Assembly (NCBI RefSeq): GCF_023065955.2
Contig: NW_026623008.1
Coordinates: 27,245,001-27,309,000, forward strand
Source: Ursus arctos
Taxonomy: Eukaryota > Chordata > Mammalia > Carnivora > Ursidae
Direction of reading: 5' to 3'
DNA length: 64,000 nucleotides
A program made the translations under genes and the position numbers. This document shows positions 1-10,429 of the stretch, one piece after another. Below the pieces are notes generated by a model that saw only the letters and a list, made by a program, of their open reading frames with translations, did not search any database and was not told where the DNA came from. Each line of letters starts with the position of its first letter. The first letter of the stretch is position 1.

Positions 1-75
1 TGGAAATGATGAGGTAATAACTGGGTGCTGTTTTAAGCCACCACGTTTTTGGCGATTTGTGGTCTTGCTATGCCG
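1..75 (+). mobile_element. 3' end of an MLT1-like (MaLR) LTR
   Basis: The stretch reads like the end of a MaLR-type LTR: a 'gttttaagccaccacg' motif followed by a run resembling the usual 'aatttgttacgcagcaa' tail. It is cut by the window edge, so the family is uncertain. Confidence 0.4.
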
Positions 76-360
76 CAGACAAAACGGATACACAAACACT
101 CCGTTCAATGAAGGTACACACATCTACCCAAAGACAGCCATATATACACAGATGCACGTCTACACGGACATCTAAATATTCATGCTTCTCCATTTCCAAG
201 TACACCATGCTCACAGACATGAAAACATACTTGTACCCATAAACCTATGTGCATATATAAGGACATACACATTCTTAGGTGCACATATGTATACATGTTT
301 CCATCCATACAAACACAGGTGCAGGCATGTGAACAGTCTATACGCCCACATTTACACGCA
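76..360. repeat. Degenerate CA-rich simple sequence
   Basis: Loosely spaced 'acaca', 'tacaca' and 'cacat' words dominate about 280 bases with no stable unit. It looks like an old, eroded CA repeat. Short open frames here are by-products of the biased composition. Confidence 0.45.
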
Positions 361-365
361 TACTA

Positions 366-450
366 ATGAAGAGCGTTATAAAATACTTCCTTCGTGCCAG
401 GCACTGGCCTAAGTTCTTCGTACGTATTAACCCACGTAATCAATACTTAC
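366..450 (-). mobile_element. MIR fragment (antisense)
   Basis: The words 'gtgccaggcactggcctaag' and 'tattaacccacgtaatc' match the antisense 3' half of MIR. The polarity is opposite to the + strand. Short and diverged. Confidence 0.5.
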
Positions 451-1009
451 ATAGACGTCCAGAAGCATGCGGATACGGATCTATCTACCACGGATCTTCT
501 GAAAAACACCACACCCCTGCATGCTGCAGGGGCACAAAGTGAAGACGCTCAGCTGGAGCAGTTTCTCACGGAGGGTTCTGATGGAATTTTTTCCCTCTCG
601 GTGCCTGGCAGGTAAGTTAACTCCCTGCACTCCTTTTCCCTGCCCGAGGAGGGGCCCAGAAGTCACCCCCACGCTTTCCACTAGGTGGTGCTAGACTAGC
701 ATCTTTGGGTTTGATGGGCAGACTCCTGGCAGGCTCCGGGGAGCCCAGCTTACATCTTGGTGGAGGAAAGACCTATAGGAGAAAGAAAAAACTTCTCCTG
801 GCCGCGACATCCCAATCTTCATCCGTTCCCTTTCTGTCCAAGATAGTCCAGTATGTCCTTGGAGCCCTAGGACCATTGGTGCCGTCCTCAGCTGGGGGAT
901 GGGGTGACGGTGCTGGTAGGTCCTGGCCCTGCCTAACATCCTCCTGAGGACAACTGGACATCTAAGCCCCTGGTCGTCTCTCATCTCAAGACTCTATTCA
1001 TTTCTTTAA
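451..1009. other. Unassigned unique sequence
   Basis: No repeat family or exon recognised. It contains a CTCF-like motif at 678-690, listed separately. Overlapping open frames on both strands are short. Confidence 0.4.
678..690 (+). promoter_or_regulatory. CTCF-like binding motif
   Basis: CCACTAGGTGGTG matches the CTCF core pattern CCASYAGRKGGCR at 12 of 13 positions. Occupancy cannot be judged from sequence. Confidence 0.35.
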
Positions 1010-1205
1010 CAAACCCCATGCACCATTTACTTTGACCTAGGCACTGTCCTAAGTTCTTATAGATATTAATTCATGTAATCCTCATAACAACCCTATGAGG
1101 TAGGTACTATTATCCTTGCCATTTACAGATGAGGAAACAGAGGCACAGAGAGGTTATGTAAGTTGCCGAAGCTCACACAGCTAGTAAATGGTAGGAAGAA
1201 AGGAG
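1010..1205 (-). mobile_element. MIR SINE (antisense)
   Basis: Clear antisense MIR: the cagged 'cactgtcctaagttcttat', 'cataacaaccctatgaggta' and 'gatgaggaaacagaggc' words occur in the expected reversed order, ending at 'cacacagctagtaaatgg'. Nearly full length. Confidence 0.88.
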
Positions 1206-2204
1206 AGAGGGCAAGGAATCTTCACCCCACTTTAGAAATGGAGAAACCTGGTAGTCAACAAACAGTCGATGGATGAGTCTGACCTTGAACTTAGAGCTCA
1301 AGCCCAGGGCTTGGCTTTTCTTCCCGGACTGTGGGTTGCATGAAGATTAAAGCTGAGTCTGTAGCTGAGTCAGGGGCTGCGAGAGGAGCAGAAGAAAGCT
1401 TTGCTTACACGCTCCAGTGACCCCTCACTAGGGAGCCGGAGTCCAGGAAGCAACTTCCTGACCAAGAAGGGCTCTCTTTAGGAATTTCACGTGGATTGTA
1501 CATAAAGGCATAAAAGGTAGGGCCAGCTCCCGGCTGATGCCCAGCCGCGGGTGAGTCTATAGACTCAGACGCTGGAACGGGCCTTTTACAAGATACACAA
1601 CCCATTCGACACTCAATTGCGTCCCATAAATCAGGTTAACCTTTTCAACGCAGCTCGGAGAAAATTAATTACTCATATCGGAGCACATGACCTTTTTCCT
1701 GGGCAAGATGAGCCGAGCTGCTCCTAAGCACTGGGCTCCCTGTTCTCTACACTGCGGCATCCCAGCCCTTAAGAAGCCCTCAGCCGCCCAAGCATCCAAC
1801 CAAGGAGGGCCAGTTACTTATGTTCTTCCCAGGGGTGACCATGTTGGGCTACTCAGTGCCCCTCCTAGTGACTGGGTCCTTCACACTGAGCTCTCTGGGG
1901 CTACTGAGGGGGAAAGAGAGCCACCCCAACCCTCCTTGCAAGGCCTGGCTTGGCTGGGCAGGCGGAGGGAAGGAAGGAAGGGAGAAGCGTTTGAGGATTC
2001 ATTATTCCTTCCTGGTGAGAGTTTTTCTAGCCTAAGAGGACCGCCATTGGGATCAGATGGTAAGTTTACCACTCAGGGAACTCCCAGCCTCACCTCACAC
2101 TCGGACGCCATCCAATCAGCTTGTCAACATCTGACTTATGGACCATCTTACCATCCAAGCGCCCCCACCCAGTAATCCAAGTGGACAATCCATTCACCAC
2201 CCAC
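1206..2204. other. Unassigned sequence
   Basis: 1206-1335 may be an eroded continuation of the upstream antisense MIR. The rest is unique to my eye. The 162-codon + strand frame at 1687-2175 has no recognisable domain and is contradicted by overlapping antisense frames, so I do not call it a gene. Confidence 0.4.
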
Positions 2205-2400
2205 CGAACCAACCAGTAAACAACCATGTAGAAAGTTTGTACTGAATTCTCACTTTGTGCAGCCCTGGGGTAAGTGGATGAAAAAGAAGACACAGGTCCG
2301 GCCCTCCAGAGGCTTATGGGTTAGTTGGGGACACAAGACTTGAAGCAGGGGACACGACAGCACGGAATTATTGAGTATGTGAGGACAGGCCTCCAGATGA
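2205..2400 (-). mobile_element. LINE-2 3' end (antisense)
   Basis: The order of words 'tttgtgcagccctggggtaa', 'gatgaaaaagaagacacagg' and 'ccctccagaggcttatggg' matches the reverse complement of the L2 3' end. Confidence 0.6.
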
Positions 2401-2561
2401 ATCTTGGAACTTCTGTTCTTGTAGCGGTTGGTTAGTCGGTGTATTTTCAGTGCCTGCAACTGTCAGCGGCTGGCAACAGGGGGCAGGCCACTCAGTCACG
2501 TGGAGTTACCCCTTGACCATGATCGCAGTCACACACGCGTGTCCTGGCATGAAGACAGGGC

Positions 2562-2800
2562 ACAGAGGTTCAGGGTTCTGGCTTTAAAGTTGGACAGACT
2601 TTCTATTTGAATCCTGGCTCTAACATTAATTAGCTGCCAGTCCTTGAGCAAGTTGCTTGGTCTTGGAGCCTTCATCTTCTTGTCCAAAAAATGGGTATAA
2701 TAAGACCTGCCTTACAGGGAGGCTGTGAGGATGAGTGAGATGACGGTCGCAGAGTGCTTAGCACAGGGCCCAGCACAGAGTCAGTGCTCATTACATATCA
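2562..2800 (+). mobile_element. MIR SINE
   Basis: Sense MIR: 'tttgaatcctggctctaaca', 'gagcaagttgcttggtc', 'aaaaaatgggtataataa' and 'tgcttagcacagggcccagc' follow in consensus order. Almost full length. Confidence 0.85.
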
Positions 2801-3091
2801 GCTACACGAATTCTCACGGTCAGCTACCAGTATGATTTCTGGCATACCAGTGACCCCAGTTCTTAACCCAAGGCTGGAGAGATCATGTGCTTTGAAGTAA
2901 GTGCCCGCGGGTTGCGCTGAATGTGTGTGCTAACCAGCGTGCTTTTAGGGGTTCTGAGGCAAAGAGGCCTTTGTGATGTTTTGGGGCAAAAATGGTGGAG
3001 GGGCCCAGATTGTCGCGTTTGTGCTCCTGACCATGGGCAGAGCCCAGAGTCTCTCATTGTCCTTGCTTCACTCCAAGGAAGGGCATTCAGT

Positions 3092-3300
3092 GGGGCACCT
3101 GGGTAGCTCAGTTGGTTAAGCGTCTGACTCTTGGTTTCATCTCAGGTCACTATCTCAGGTTCTTGAGATTGAGCCCTGCGTGGGGCTCCCAGCTCAGCAT
3201 GGAGTCTGCTTCTGCTCTCCCTCTCCCTCTGCCCCTCCTCCTGCTTGCGCACTTTGTCTCTAAAATAAATAAGTAAATCTTAAAAAAAAAAAAAAAAAAA
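3092..3300 (+). mobile_element. SINEC (carnivore tRNA-Lys SINE)
   Basis: Head 'ggggcacctgggtagctcag', a central 'gattgagccctgcgtggggc', CT-rich body and an 'aaataaataagtaaatctt' tail plus poly(A). Imperfect flanking duplications at 3076-3090 and 3301-3315 agree at 12 of 15 bases, suggesting an insertion of moderate age. Confidence 0.96.
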
Positions 3301-3315
3301 AGGAAGGCTGTTCAG

Positions 3316-3817
3316 TGACTGGATGTGTTTGCAAGAAGCCTTTCTTCCTGTCTTCTCGTCTTCCCCGCAGTTTGGGGCTCTAGATGCTGCTGAGAGGATC
3401 GCCTGCCTAGGGGCGCACTGGTATTTCTACGCACGGCTATCTGTGGCCGCAATCTGGGGCATTTCTTAGATGGTGATGTGCAGGTGTGGGCCGGGGTAGG
3501 TGGAGGTGAGAAGGGAGGCAGGCAGGAGTGACACGGCAGCAAGGGCTGGCCTGCTCAGTGCGGTGGGAGGTGAGCGTGGAGCGTGGAGAGGCAGGTGGGG
3601 AGGGCGGTTCGCTGGGGGCAGAGTCCGAGGCTGCCACTCTGCTGGGGTTTGCTGGGCTGCGGAGGGTGCAGACCCATCAGAAACTAAGGGCGCTCTGGGG
3701 GAAGAGGCTTGCCATGGCGGCTGCCCCAGGTCCCATCGTCAGCCCATCGTAGTCTCAAGGGCTCCTGTAGCTTCAACATCACCTCCAGGCGGATGGTTTC
3801 TACATGGACGGCCCTAC
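3316..3817. other. Unassigned GC-rich sequence
   Basis: G-rich on the + strand around 3490-3700. No splice-bounded frame or family recognised; open frames overlap on both strands. Confidence 0.4.
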
Positions 3818-4275
3818 TGTATGAGTCAGGCTGGGCTCCCTTAACAAAATACCACAGACCGTGGGGCTCAGACAACAGAAATTATTCTCTCACAGCTCTG
3901 GAGGCTGGAAGGCCAAGAGCAAGGTTCTAGTTAATTTGGTTTCCGGTGAGGACACCAAATGAAAGCTGCAAGGCTGCCCGTGGCCTAGGCTTGGAAGTCC
4001 CAGAAGTCCTTTGGTTTCTCTTCTTGGCTTGCAGGTGGTCGCCTTCTAGCTGTGTCCTCATGTGGCCCTGCCTCGGTACGGGTGTGCGGAGAGAGAGCCA
4101 GCACACAGCTTTCTGACGTCTCTTCTCATAAAGACACTCATCCTCTCGGATGAGGGCCCCACCCTTAACACCTTATTAACCTTAATTACTTCCTTAGAGC
4201 CCTGTCTCCACATATAGCCACGCTGGGGGGTGGGGCTCCAACCTACGAATTTGGGGGGAACACATAGCACCCACT
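3818..4275 (-). mobile_element. MLT1-like LTR (ERVL-MaLR), antisense
   Basis: Antisense to the MLT1A pattern: 'aacaaaataccacagaccgt', 'tattctctcacagctctgga', 'ggcttgcaggtggtcgcctt', 'ccttaattacttccttagag' and 'gaatttggggggaacacata' in order. Looks like a nearly complete solo LTR with no internal region alongside. Confidence 0.85.
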
Positions 4276-4430
4276 GTTGTTGCATTCTTGAGTCCCAGAC
4301 CTGCATGTCCGGGTGCGAGCAGGACTCCTTACCTGGCTGAGGTGGGCTGGGCTGGGCAGGGAGGGTCCTTGCAGGCTGTGCCCTCAGGCGCTGCTGTCTC
4401 ACTGACCTTCTTATTCTGCAACTGGGGAAA

Positions 4431-4446
4431 GAATCGTTCAGGCAGG
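4431..4446 (+). repeat. Left target-site duplication of the young SINEC
   Basis: GAATCGTTCAGGCAGG, repeated without mismatch at 4651-4666 after the poly(A) tail. Confidence 0.95.
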
Positions 4447-4650
4447 GGCGCCTGGGTGGCGCAGTCGTTAAGCGTCTGCCTTCGGCTCAGGGCGTGATCC
4501 CGGTGTTCTGGGATCGAGCCCCACATCAGGCTCCTCCACTATGAGCCTGCTTCTTCCTCTTCCACTCCCCCTGCTTGTGTTCCCTCTCTCGCTGGCTGTC
4601 TCTCTCTGTCAAATTAATAAATAAAATCTTTAAAAAAATTAAAAAAAAAA
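4447..4650 (+). mobile_element. Young SINEC with perfect target-site duplication
   Basis: Full-length SINEC with the head 'ggggcgcctgggtggcgcag', 'gtcgttaagcgtctgccttc', an 'agggcgtgatcccggtgttc' core and 'gagccccacatcaggctcct'. Poly(A) follows. The tRNA-like head carries A-box and weak B-box sequences for RNA polymerase III. The body wording is what I remember from bear and panda SINEs. Perfect 16-base flanking duplications at 4431 and 4651 mark it as the youngest insertion here. Confidence 0.97.
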
Positions 4651-4666
4651 GAATCGTTCAGGCAGG

Positions 4667-5028
4667 GAAGGTGACTCTTTCCCATGCACCTGTCTCTAGG
4701 TTTGTGGTCTGTGGTGGGCAGGCTCCTGGGAACAGAGAGGGAAACCGTTCACATCGGCTACCCACCCCCCCAGTAATGGCTGTGACAGACTCTTCAGCAG
4801 GACCAGGCCTGGGGAGGGCAGGGAACAGGGCACAGGCAGGTGGGGAGTGGCAGAACCTTGCCTCCAGGGGAGAGAATGGGCAGCCGGGCTCCCACTATAT
4901 GCGGCAGGTCAGGCTTGGCTTTCACTGGCTCGAACTGGGACACAGAGAACAGGGGTTCGAGGGACCTCCTCGGGGCTGTGTTCTTCCCAAGCTCCAGCCC
5001 ATAACTGGGGGCCCTTAGCCTGGTCCTG
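4667..5028. other. Unassigned sequence
   Basis: No repeat or exon recognised. Open frames on both strands overlap and carry no recognisable domain. Confidence 0.4.
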
Positions 5029-5200
5029 GTGACATGGCTATGCCTGCATGTGTGTGCCACGTGTGTGTCTAAGGACACGCACACACATGTACACGCAGGC
5101 TTGCATACACGTACACGGTATGCAGGTGCACGTATAGACATACATGCAGACACACATGTGTCCACACAGTCTGTGTATGCTGGTGCATGTGTGGAGCACG
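5029..5200. repeat. Irregular CA/TG-rich tract
   Basis: Mixed 'tgtgtg', 'acacac' and 'gtacac' words in which TG-rich and CA-rich segments alternate, giving local inverted complementarity. It is not a pure array. Confidence 0.55.
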
Positions 5201-5620
5201 CCACGAGAGTGCCATATCCCGAGCTGTCACGGCTGCCACCACCACTCCGCGCGCCTCAGCCTGGGGCGGCTCCAGATGTTGTCCCAATATTCCTCGTTCA
5301 CTGCAGAAAATCAAACAAACAAATGAAAAATTAACGCTGTTGTTAGCCAGGGATGCCCCCGAGCTGTCGAAGCTGCCTCTAGACAGCCTTGCTGGAGCAG
5401 ATGGTGAAGTCTCCAGGGCGTACCTCGTGCCTTGGCACTGGTGTAGACAGGACCCTCCGGGGCTGGGCGGGAGGCAGGCAGCGGTGAGTGGGCCTGATGG
5501 GACCACAGAAGGCTATAGGGGCTGCAGAGGGGTGTCTGGTCTCTCCTAGCCACCCCCCCATCCCAAGAGTCCCCCATGTGTGTCACTCAGGGCAGGAGGG
5601 CAGGGGAAAGCCAGAGGACA
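5201..5620. other. Unassigned sequence
   Basis: Unique to my eye. A short CpG-containing stretch near 5220-5270 is too small to call a CpG island. Confidence 0.35.
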
Positions 5621-5621
5621 T

Positions 5622-5815
5622 GCACAAGCATTGGGCACCTAGTATACAGTAGGCATTCACTAAATGCTGTCAATTGAACTTTACATGTAAGTCCTCACGA
5701 CAGCCTTTGACAGAGCAGGAAACTGAGGTTCAGAGGAGTTAGGTGGCCCAAGGCCATGCAGCTTATGAGTTGAAGCACTGGGATTCATGCTTATCTCTGA
5801 CACTCTCTTCAATGC
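5622..5815. mobile_element. L2 3' tip followed by antisense MIR
   Basis: 'gcacctagtatacagtaggc' and 'attcactaaatgctg' (to about 5680) match the sense L2 terminus. 'caggaaactgaggttcagag' and 'cccaaggccatgcagctta' (about 5690-5790) match antisense MIR. Confidence 0.6.
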
Positions 5816-5869
5816 AGGGTCTTCCCACGGTGATTTCTGGAGTCTGATATTCATGGGGGGGCCTTCAAG

Positions 5870-6369
5870 GTGGCGGCAACATTTCTAGCACTTTTCCTAA
5901 TGAGAGGCGTGGAGCTTAATTGCCCTCACAGAGAATCTTGCGGGGCCTAGAGATTTACTTGACTCCTGGAATGCGGTGGGCACAACGTTCTGGCACTTCA
6001 AACCTAGGCCACGGGCAGCCTTGCAGCTTTCACCCCATTGAGAACTTTCTCCCTGGAAGCTCTGAGCCTCCATGCAAGAAGTCTGATACCCTGAGGCTGT
6101 CCTGCTGGAGAGTAGACATTCTAGTTGAAAGTTTTGGCAGAGCCCTGTCTTCCTCATCCCTGCCAAGGTACCCCCTGGGACCCTCCAGACTGCCTCGTTC
6201 TCCCAGTATCACTGTTTCTGTTCACACTTCACGGAATAGGAGCATTACTGAGGTGAGCCCAGCCCGGACGCCTGCTTCACAAAATCCTGAGCCTGTGATA
6301 AAACAATGGTAGTTTTAAGCCACTAATTGTTGAAGGTATTTTCTTATGTAGCAATAGGAACGTGGAGTA
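5870..6369 (+). mobile_element. Ancient MaLR-type LTR
   Basis: The downstream part has the typical MaLR ending: 'ctgcttcacaaaatcctgag', 'gtagttttaagccactaatt' and 'cttatgtagcaataggaacg'. The upstream half is diverged and its start is a guess. Confidence 0.5.
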
Positions 6370-6484
6370 GACACACACACACGTCTGTGTACGCAGTTCA
6401 CAACAGCACACACATACAGCACAAACACACATACTTACACTCAGAGCAGGACATACACACACAAACACACACACGCTCACATGT
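6370..6484 (+). repeat. Interrupted (CA)n tract
   Basis: Imperfect ACAC repeats with interruptions, directly before an antisense SINEC. Confidence 0.75.
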
Positions 6485-6498
6485 ATGTAGGTCCCTTT

Positions 6499-6713
6499 TT
6501 TCTTTTATTATTTTTTTAAGATTTTATTTACTTATCCAGAGAGAGAGAGCACACACGCAGGGGGTAGGGGCAGAGGGAGAGGGAGAGAACCCCAAGCAGA
6601 CTCCGCACTGAGCACAGAGCCCGATGCCAGACTCGATCCCATGTCCCCGAGATCATGACCTGAGCTGAAATCAAGAGTTGGATGCTCAACTGACTGAGCC
6701 ACCCGGGCGCCCC
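6499..6713 (-). mobile_element. SINEC (antisense)
   Basis: Starts with a T-rich tail 'ttaagattttatttactt', then the (GA)n body, 'gatcatgacctgagctgaaa', and ends in 'gagccacccgggcgcccc', the reverse of the SINEC head. Flanking duplications ATGTAGGTCCCTTT (6485-6498) and ATATAGGTCCCTTT (6715-6728) differ at one base. Confidence 0.96.
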
Positions 6714-6799
6714 GATATAGGTCCCTTTCTGATCCCAGTTCTTCCAGTAACCCCCGTAGCAACATCAGACTCCTGTACATAATGAAGTTCCTGTTTTCT

Positions 6800-7000
6800 G
6801 GGGTGAGAAGTGCTCAGATCCCGAGAAATGACAATGGCTTCTCATTACCCAGCCAGTTTCATTGTTTGTGGGATTTTCTCATTTGAATTCTTCCCCAAGA
6901 ATCGGAGTAATTTTATATGGAAATGCAGAAAGGAGTATGCGAGCAATTTTCTCCAGTGGCTGTGTGGTAGTAAACAGTTCGGCTGAGTAGGTCTAGCTGC
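6800..7000. promoter_or_regulatory. Possible conserved non-coding element
   Basis: Repeat-free, AT-leaning unique stretch, with 'ttctcattacccagccagtt' and 'gagtaattttatatggaaat', sitting in GC-richer surroundings. Conservation is not testable here; called on texture only. Confidence 0.3.
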
Positions 7001-7215
7001 CCTTGGTCATGCTTCTCACACCTGCTCCAGCCTCAGACTACAGTCTGGGAACTGGGATGAACTGGGTTGGTGGGCGGGAGGCTCAGAGAAGGGGCAGAAA
7101 GTTCTGGAAGGGGGGGAGAAGGCTTTGGGAGGGCCTTGGGAAGAGAGTCAGATCCAAGAGCTGAGAAGGGTTGTCCCAGCCCTGAGGCTCCGGACCAGAC
7201 ATCACCTGAAACCTG
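7001..7215. other. Unassigned sequence
   Basis: G-rich, no family or exon recognised. Confidence 0.35.
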
Positions 7216-7470
7216 GCCATGTGGGTGCGAGTGTGTGTGGGTAGGTAGGGGAGCAACGGGGTGAGGTGCGCCCTGCTGTATGTGCGTGGTGGTGTCTACG
7301 GATGTGAGGCTATGTGCGTGGCTACGTGTGTGCTGGTATCTGCGTGTGAGTGACTATGGCTGTGGGTGCACGGCCGCACGCACATGGGATACTTTGCACA
7401 CGTGCAGCAGGTGCCTCTGCGAGTGTGTGCACGTGTGCATGTCACCGGGCACGAGTGTGGGACCTCTGGT
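7216..7470 (+). repeat. TG-rich degenerate simple sequence
   Basis: Repeated 'gtgtg', 'gtgcgtg' and 'cacgtgtg' words over about 250 bases. Eroded rather than a pure microsatellite. Confidence 0.5.
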
Positions 7471-7579
7471 GTCTGTTTTGGTGAGAAGCCGCCTTCTTAC
7501 TGAGGCAGGGTGGTGGTGGTGGTGAAATTCACCTGTAATTGAAGGTCATTTCTGATGTCGGGCCCTTTGGTGTTCGTCA

Positions 7580-8520
7580 AGAGTCATTTGAAACATATTT
7601 GTTGAGCGTTGGTGTTGTGGATACAGTGAGGAACAAGACAGGCGAAGACTGCGCTCACGGAGCTGATGGTCACGTGGAGAAGGCAGAGAGGAGACAAAGA
7701 ATTTCCTAATAATTATATCATTATAACTTTTGGTAGTTGCTATGAAAGCAAAGAGCTCAGGGCTGTGTAGGACCAACATAAAGCTCCTCATTTAGCCTAG
7801 GGGTCAAGGTTAAGCAGGAGGAGCTTCTCTGAGGAAGTGACATGTAGGCTGAGGCCTTAAAGAGTGAGTAGGAACCAGCCAGGCAAAGGGGTAGTGGGGA
7901 TGGGCATGGGGAGGAAGGGTGTTACAGCCAGAGGGAACTGTATATGCGAAGACTCTGATGTATGAGAGAGCGAGTTCCTTGGAGAAGCTGCAAGAAGGCC
8001 AGGGATGGGGGTGTACATAAGAGGAGGTGGGAAAAGCGGCAGATACCAGATCTTTGAGGCTTTCAGGCTGTGGTAAAGGCTTTCGACTTTATGCTATACG
8101 CAATGGAAGGCAGGGAAAGTTCTGACGTGATCATGCGCCATGTTGACCTGATTGTCAGGCTGCAAAGAGGGGATGCAGAGAAATTGGAGGGGAGGCTGGC
8201 GCAGTGGTCCAGGCAAAGGACGGTGCCAGCCTGGCGTGGGAGGTGAGAGGGCTGGAGATGGAGGGAAGCGGAGGGATTCACAGGCTGTTTGGCGGGTAGG
8301 ACTGGCAGTGGATGGTACTTACGGGTGAGGGCAGGAGGGGTGGGGAGCGCTGGCATCTGAGAGGATGGTAGGGGGAGATGGTGCACGTATGGAGGAGGGA
8401 CTGAAAGTTCCAATGGGACATGTTGGGTTTGAGATACTTGAGAGACACAGGGGCGGAAAGGTCCAGGAGGCAGCTGTGGATGAAAGCCTGGAGGGATTTA
8501 TGGAGAGTGGAAGCCAGGAC
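7580..8520 (-). mobile_element. LINE-2 (antisense, about 0.9 kb)
   Basis: Antisense L2 3' region in order: 'catatttgttgagcgttggt' and 'gaacaagacaggcgaagact' at the 3' tip, then 'gaggaagtgacatgtaggct', 'aaggctttcgactttatgct', 'gcagtggtccaggcaaagga' and 'catgttgggtttgagatact'. Coding capacity is gone. Confidence 0.85.
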
Positions 8521-8639
8521 CAGGAGGAAGACCAGCTGGGCTGAGCAGATCTGGAGAGACAGGGTGACTTCCTTTGCCCTGGTGGCAAGTCCACAGTGTC
8601 GGGGACACTGTTGAGTGTCGTGCTTAAGATTCCAGACTC

Positions 8640-9185
8640 TGCTTCTGCATATATACCCCAAAGATTTAAAGGCAGGGACTTGAACGGATATTTGTAGACC
8701 GATGTTTACTGCAGCAGGATTCTCAGTAGCTAAGAGGTGGAAACAATCCATATGTCCGTCAATGGATGAATGGATACACCAAGTTAGTACATCCCCACCA
8801 TGGAATACTATTCGGCCTCAGAAAGGAAGCAAATTCTGACACGTGCTACGATGTGGATGAACTCTGAGGACATTATACTGGGTGAAGTCAGCCAGACACA
8901 AAAGGACAAATACCGTAGGATTCCACTTAGATGAGGTCTCTAGAATAGTCAGATTCAGAGAGACAGAAGGCAGAACAGCGCTGGGCAGGGGCTGGGGGAG
9001 GGGAGCGGGGGAGCTGGTGTGTACGGGTACGGACTTCCAGTTTGGGAAGATGAAGAGCTCTGGGGGTGGAGGGTGTGGTGGCTGCACGAGCGTGAATGTA
9101 CTTCGTGCTATTCAATTATACACTTAAAATGGTTAAAACAGTAACTCCATGAATGTTATGTATTTTTTTTTTTTTACCACAATTA
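8640..9185 (+). mobile_element. Ancient L1 (L1M-type) 3' end
   Basis: Sense L1 3' region: 'cagcaggattctcagtagct', 'gaatggatacaccaagttag', 'ccatggaatactattcggcc', 'gatgaactctgaggacatta' and 'caattatacacttaaaatgg', then a T-rich stretch. Truncated at its 5' side, as most L1 copies are. Confidence 0.88.
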
Positions 9186-9198
9186 AACAAAGGTCCTA

Positions 9199-9391
9199 GG
9201 GGTGCCTGGGTGGCTCAGTCAGTTAAACGTCTGATTTCGGCTCAGATCATGATCTCAGCGTCCTGGGATGGAGCCCTGCATCTGGCGTCCTGCTCAGCGG
9301 GGAGTCTGCATCTCCCTCTCCCTCCCCTTCCCCCAGCTTGTGCTCATGCTCTCTCTCTCAGATAAAGAAATAAAATCTTTAAAAAAGCAAA
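9199..9391 (+). mobile_element. SINEC
   Basis: Head 'ggggtgcctgggtggctcag', CT-rich body and 'ataaagaaataaaatcttt' tail. Flanked by AAAGGTCCTAG at 9189-9199 and 9392-9402. It landed at the A-rich end of the preceding L1. Confidence 0.96.
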
Positions 9392-9402
9392 AAAGGTCCT
9401 AG

Positions 9403-9605
9403 ACTCCAGAGCCAGCCAGACTGCTGAGTTTGCATCCCAGCTCTCCGACTTACAAGCTGTGTGACTCTTGGCAAGTTGCTGAACCTCTCTGTGACTCAGT
9501 TATCTCATTTGTAAAATGGATATCATAATAATACCTACCTTGAGGGTTGTGGAGGGGATTAAATGAGTCAATACGTGTGATGTGATAAGACACAGTGCAT
9601 ACTTT
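9403..9605 (+). mobile_element. MIR SINE
   Basis: Sense MIR: 'tgcatcccagctctccgact', 'gtgtgactcttggcaagttg', 'gtaaaatggatatcataata' and 'gggattaaatgagtcaatac' in order. Confidence 0.9.
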
Positions 9606-9970
9606 CTGTGGCTATCGTTATCTTTATCAGCAGCAGATCAGAACCTGGGTCATGGGGGCTCTTGGTCAAGAGCCTGTGAAGCTGGGCCGGTGCCTTGGGG
9701 CAGGTGGGAGGGACCAGACTTGCCTCTGCTTTTGTGCCTAGCCCATGTTGTGCAGCAAGTCTGGATGGTCACCGCGGGAGAACCACAGGCCTATGATTGA
9801 GCGGAGCTCCCCGAGGCCTGTGTGGTGGAGCAGAGGGCACTCAAAGGGGAAGGTAGAAGGGGAAGGGGGCCTCATGGGACGACAGGATGGCTTGGTCCAG
9901 CCGCCTTGTGCTGCAGCTTGCAGGGGCTCCTGCCAGACGAGGCTTTGGGGTGAGCTTCTGTGAAGGGAAC
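9606..9970. other. Unassigned sequence
   Basis: No family or exon recognised. Confidence 0.35.
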
Positions 9971-10385
9971 TGTACTAGTCAGGATTTTCTGGAGATACAG
10001 AACCGATGGGATGTGTTTGTATAACAATATTTGTGATAAGGAATTGGCTTGCACCATTGTGGAGACTGGCAAGTTCAGATGTGCAGTGCGGGCTGGCAGG
10101 CTGGAGACCACGGAGAACTGATGGTGCAGGTTCAGTCCCAAGGCTGTCTGCTGAGAATTTCCTCTTGCTCAGGGAAGGTCAGTCTTTTTTGTTCTATTCA
10201 TGTCTTCAACTGATTAGATGAGGCCCACCCACACTACTGAGGGCAATCTGCTTTACTCAAGTCCACAGATTTAAATGTTAATCTCATCCAAAAACGTCTT
10301 CACAGAAACATCCAGAATAATGTTTGAACAACCATCTGGGCACCCCGTGGCCCAGCCGAGTGGACACATAGACTTAGCTATCACA
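9971..10385 (-). mobile_element. LTR-like ancient repeat, antisense
   Basis: A familiar mammalian repeat with TG...CA ends: 'tgtactagtcaggattttct', 'ggagatacagaaccgatggg', 'cttcaactgattagatgagg', 'gagggcaatctgctttactc' and 'ggcaccccgtggcccagccg'. I recognise it as a common element but am not sure of its family name; MaLR/ERVL-type is likely. Confidence 0.7.
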
Positions 10386-10429
10386 GGAACTGATTTCCTC
10401 TCGACGGGGGACATGCAGGAACACTCGGT

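Noticed and set aside
4447..4520. Functional tRNA-Lys gene at a SINEC head
   Set aside because: The head is tRNA-derived but lacks a foldable complete tRNA and is followed by the SINE body; all such heads here belong to SINEs.
5220..5270. CpG island or promoter
   Set aside because: Only a few CpGs over about 50 bases, with no associated exon or repeat-free GC-rich region long enough.
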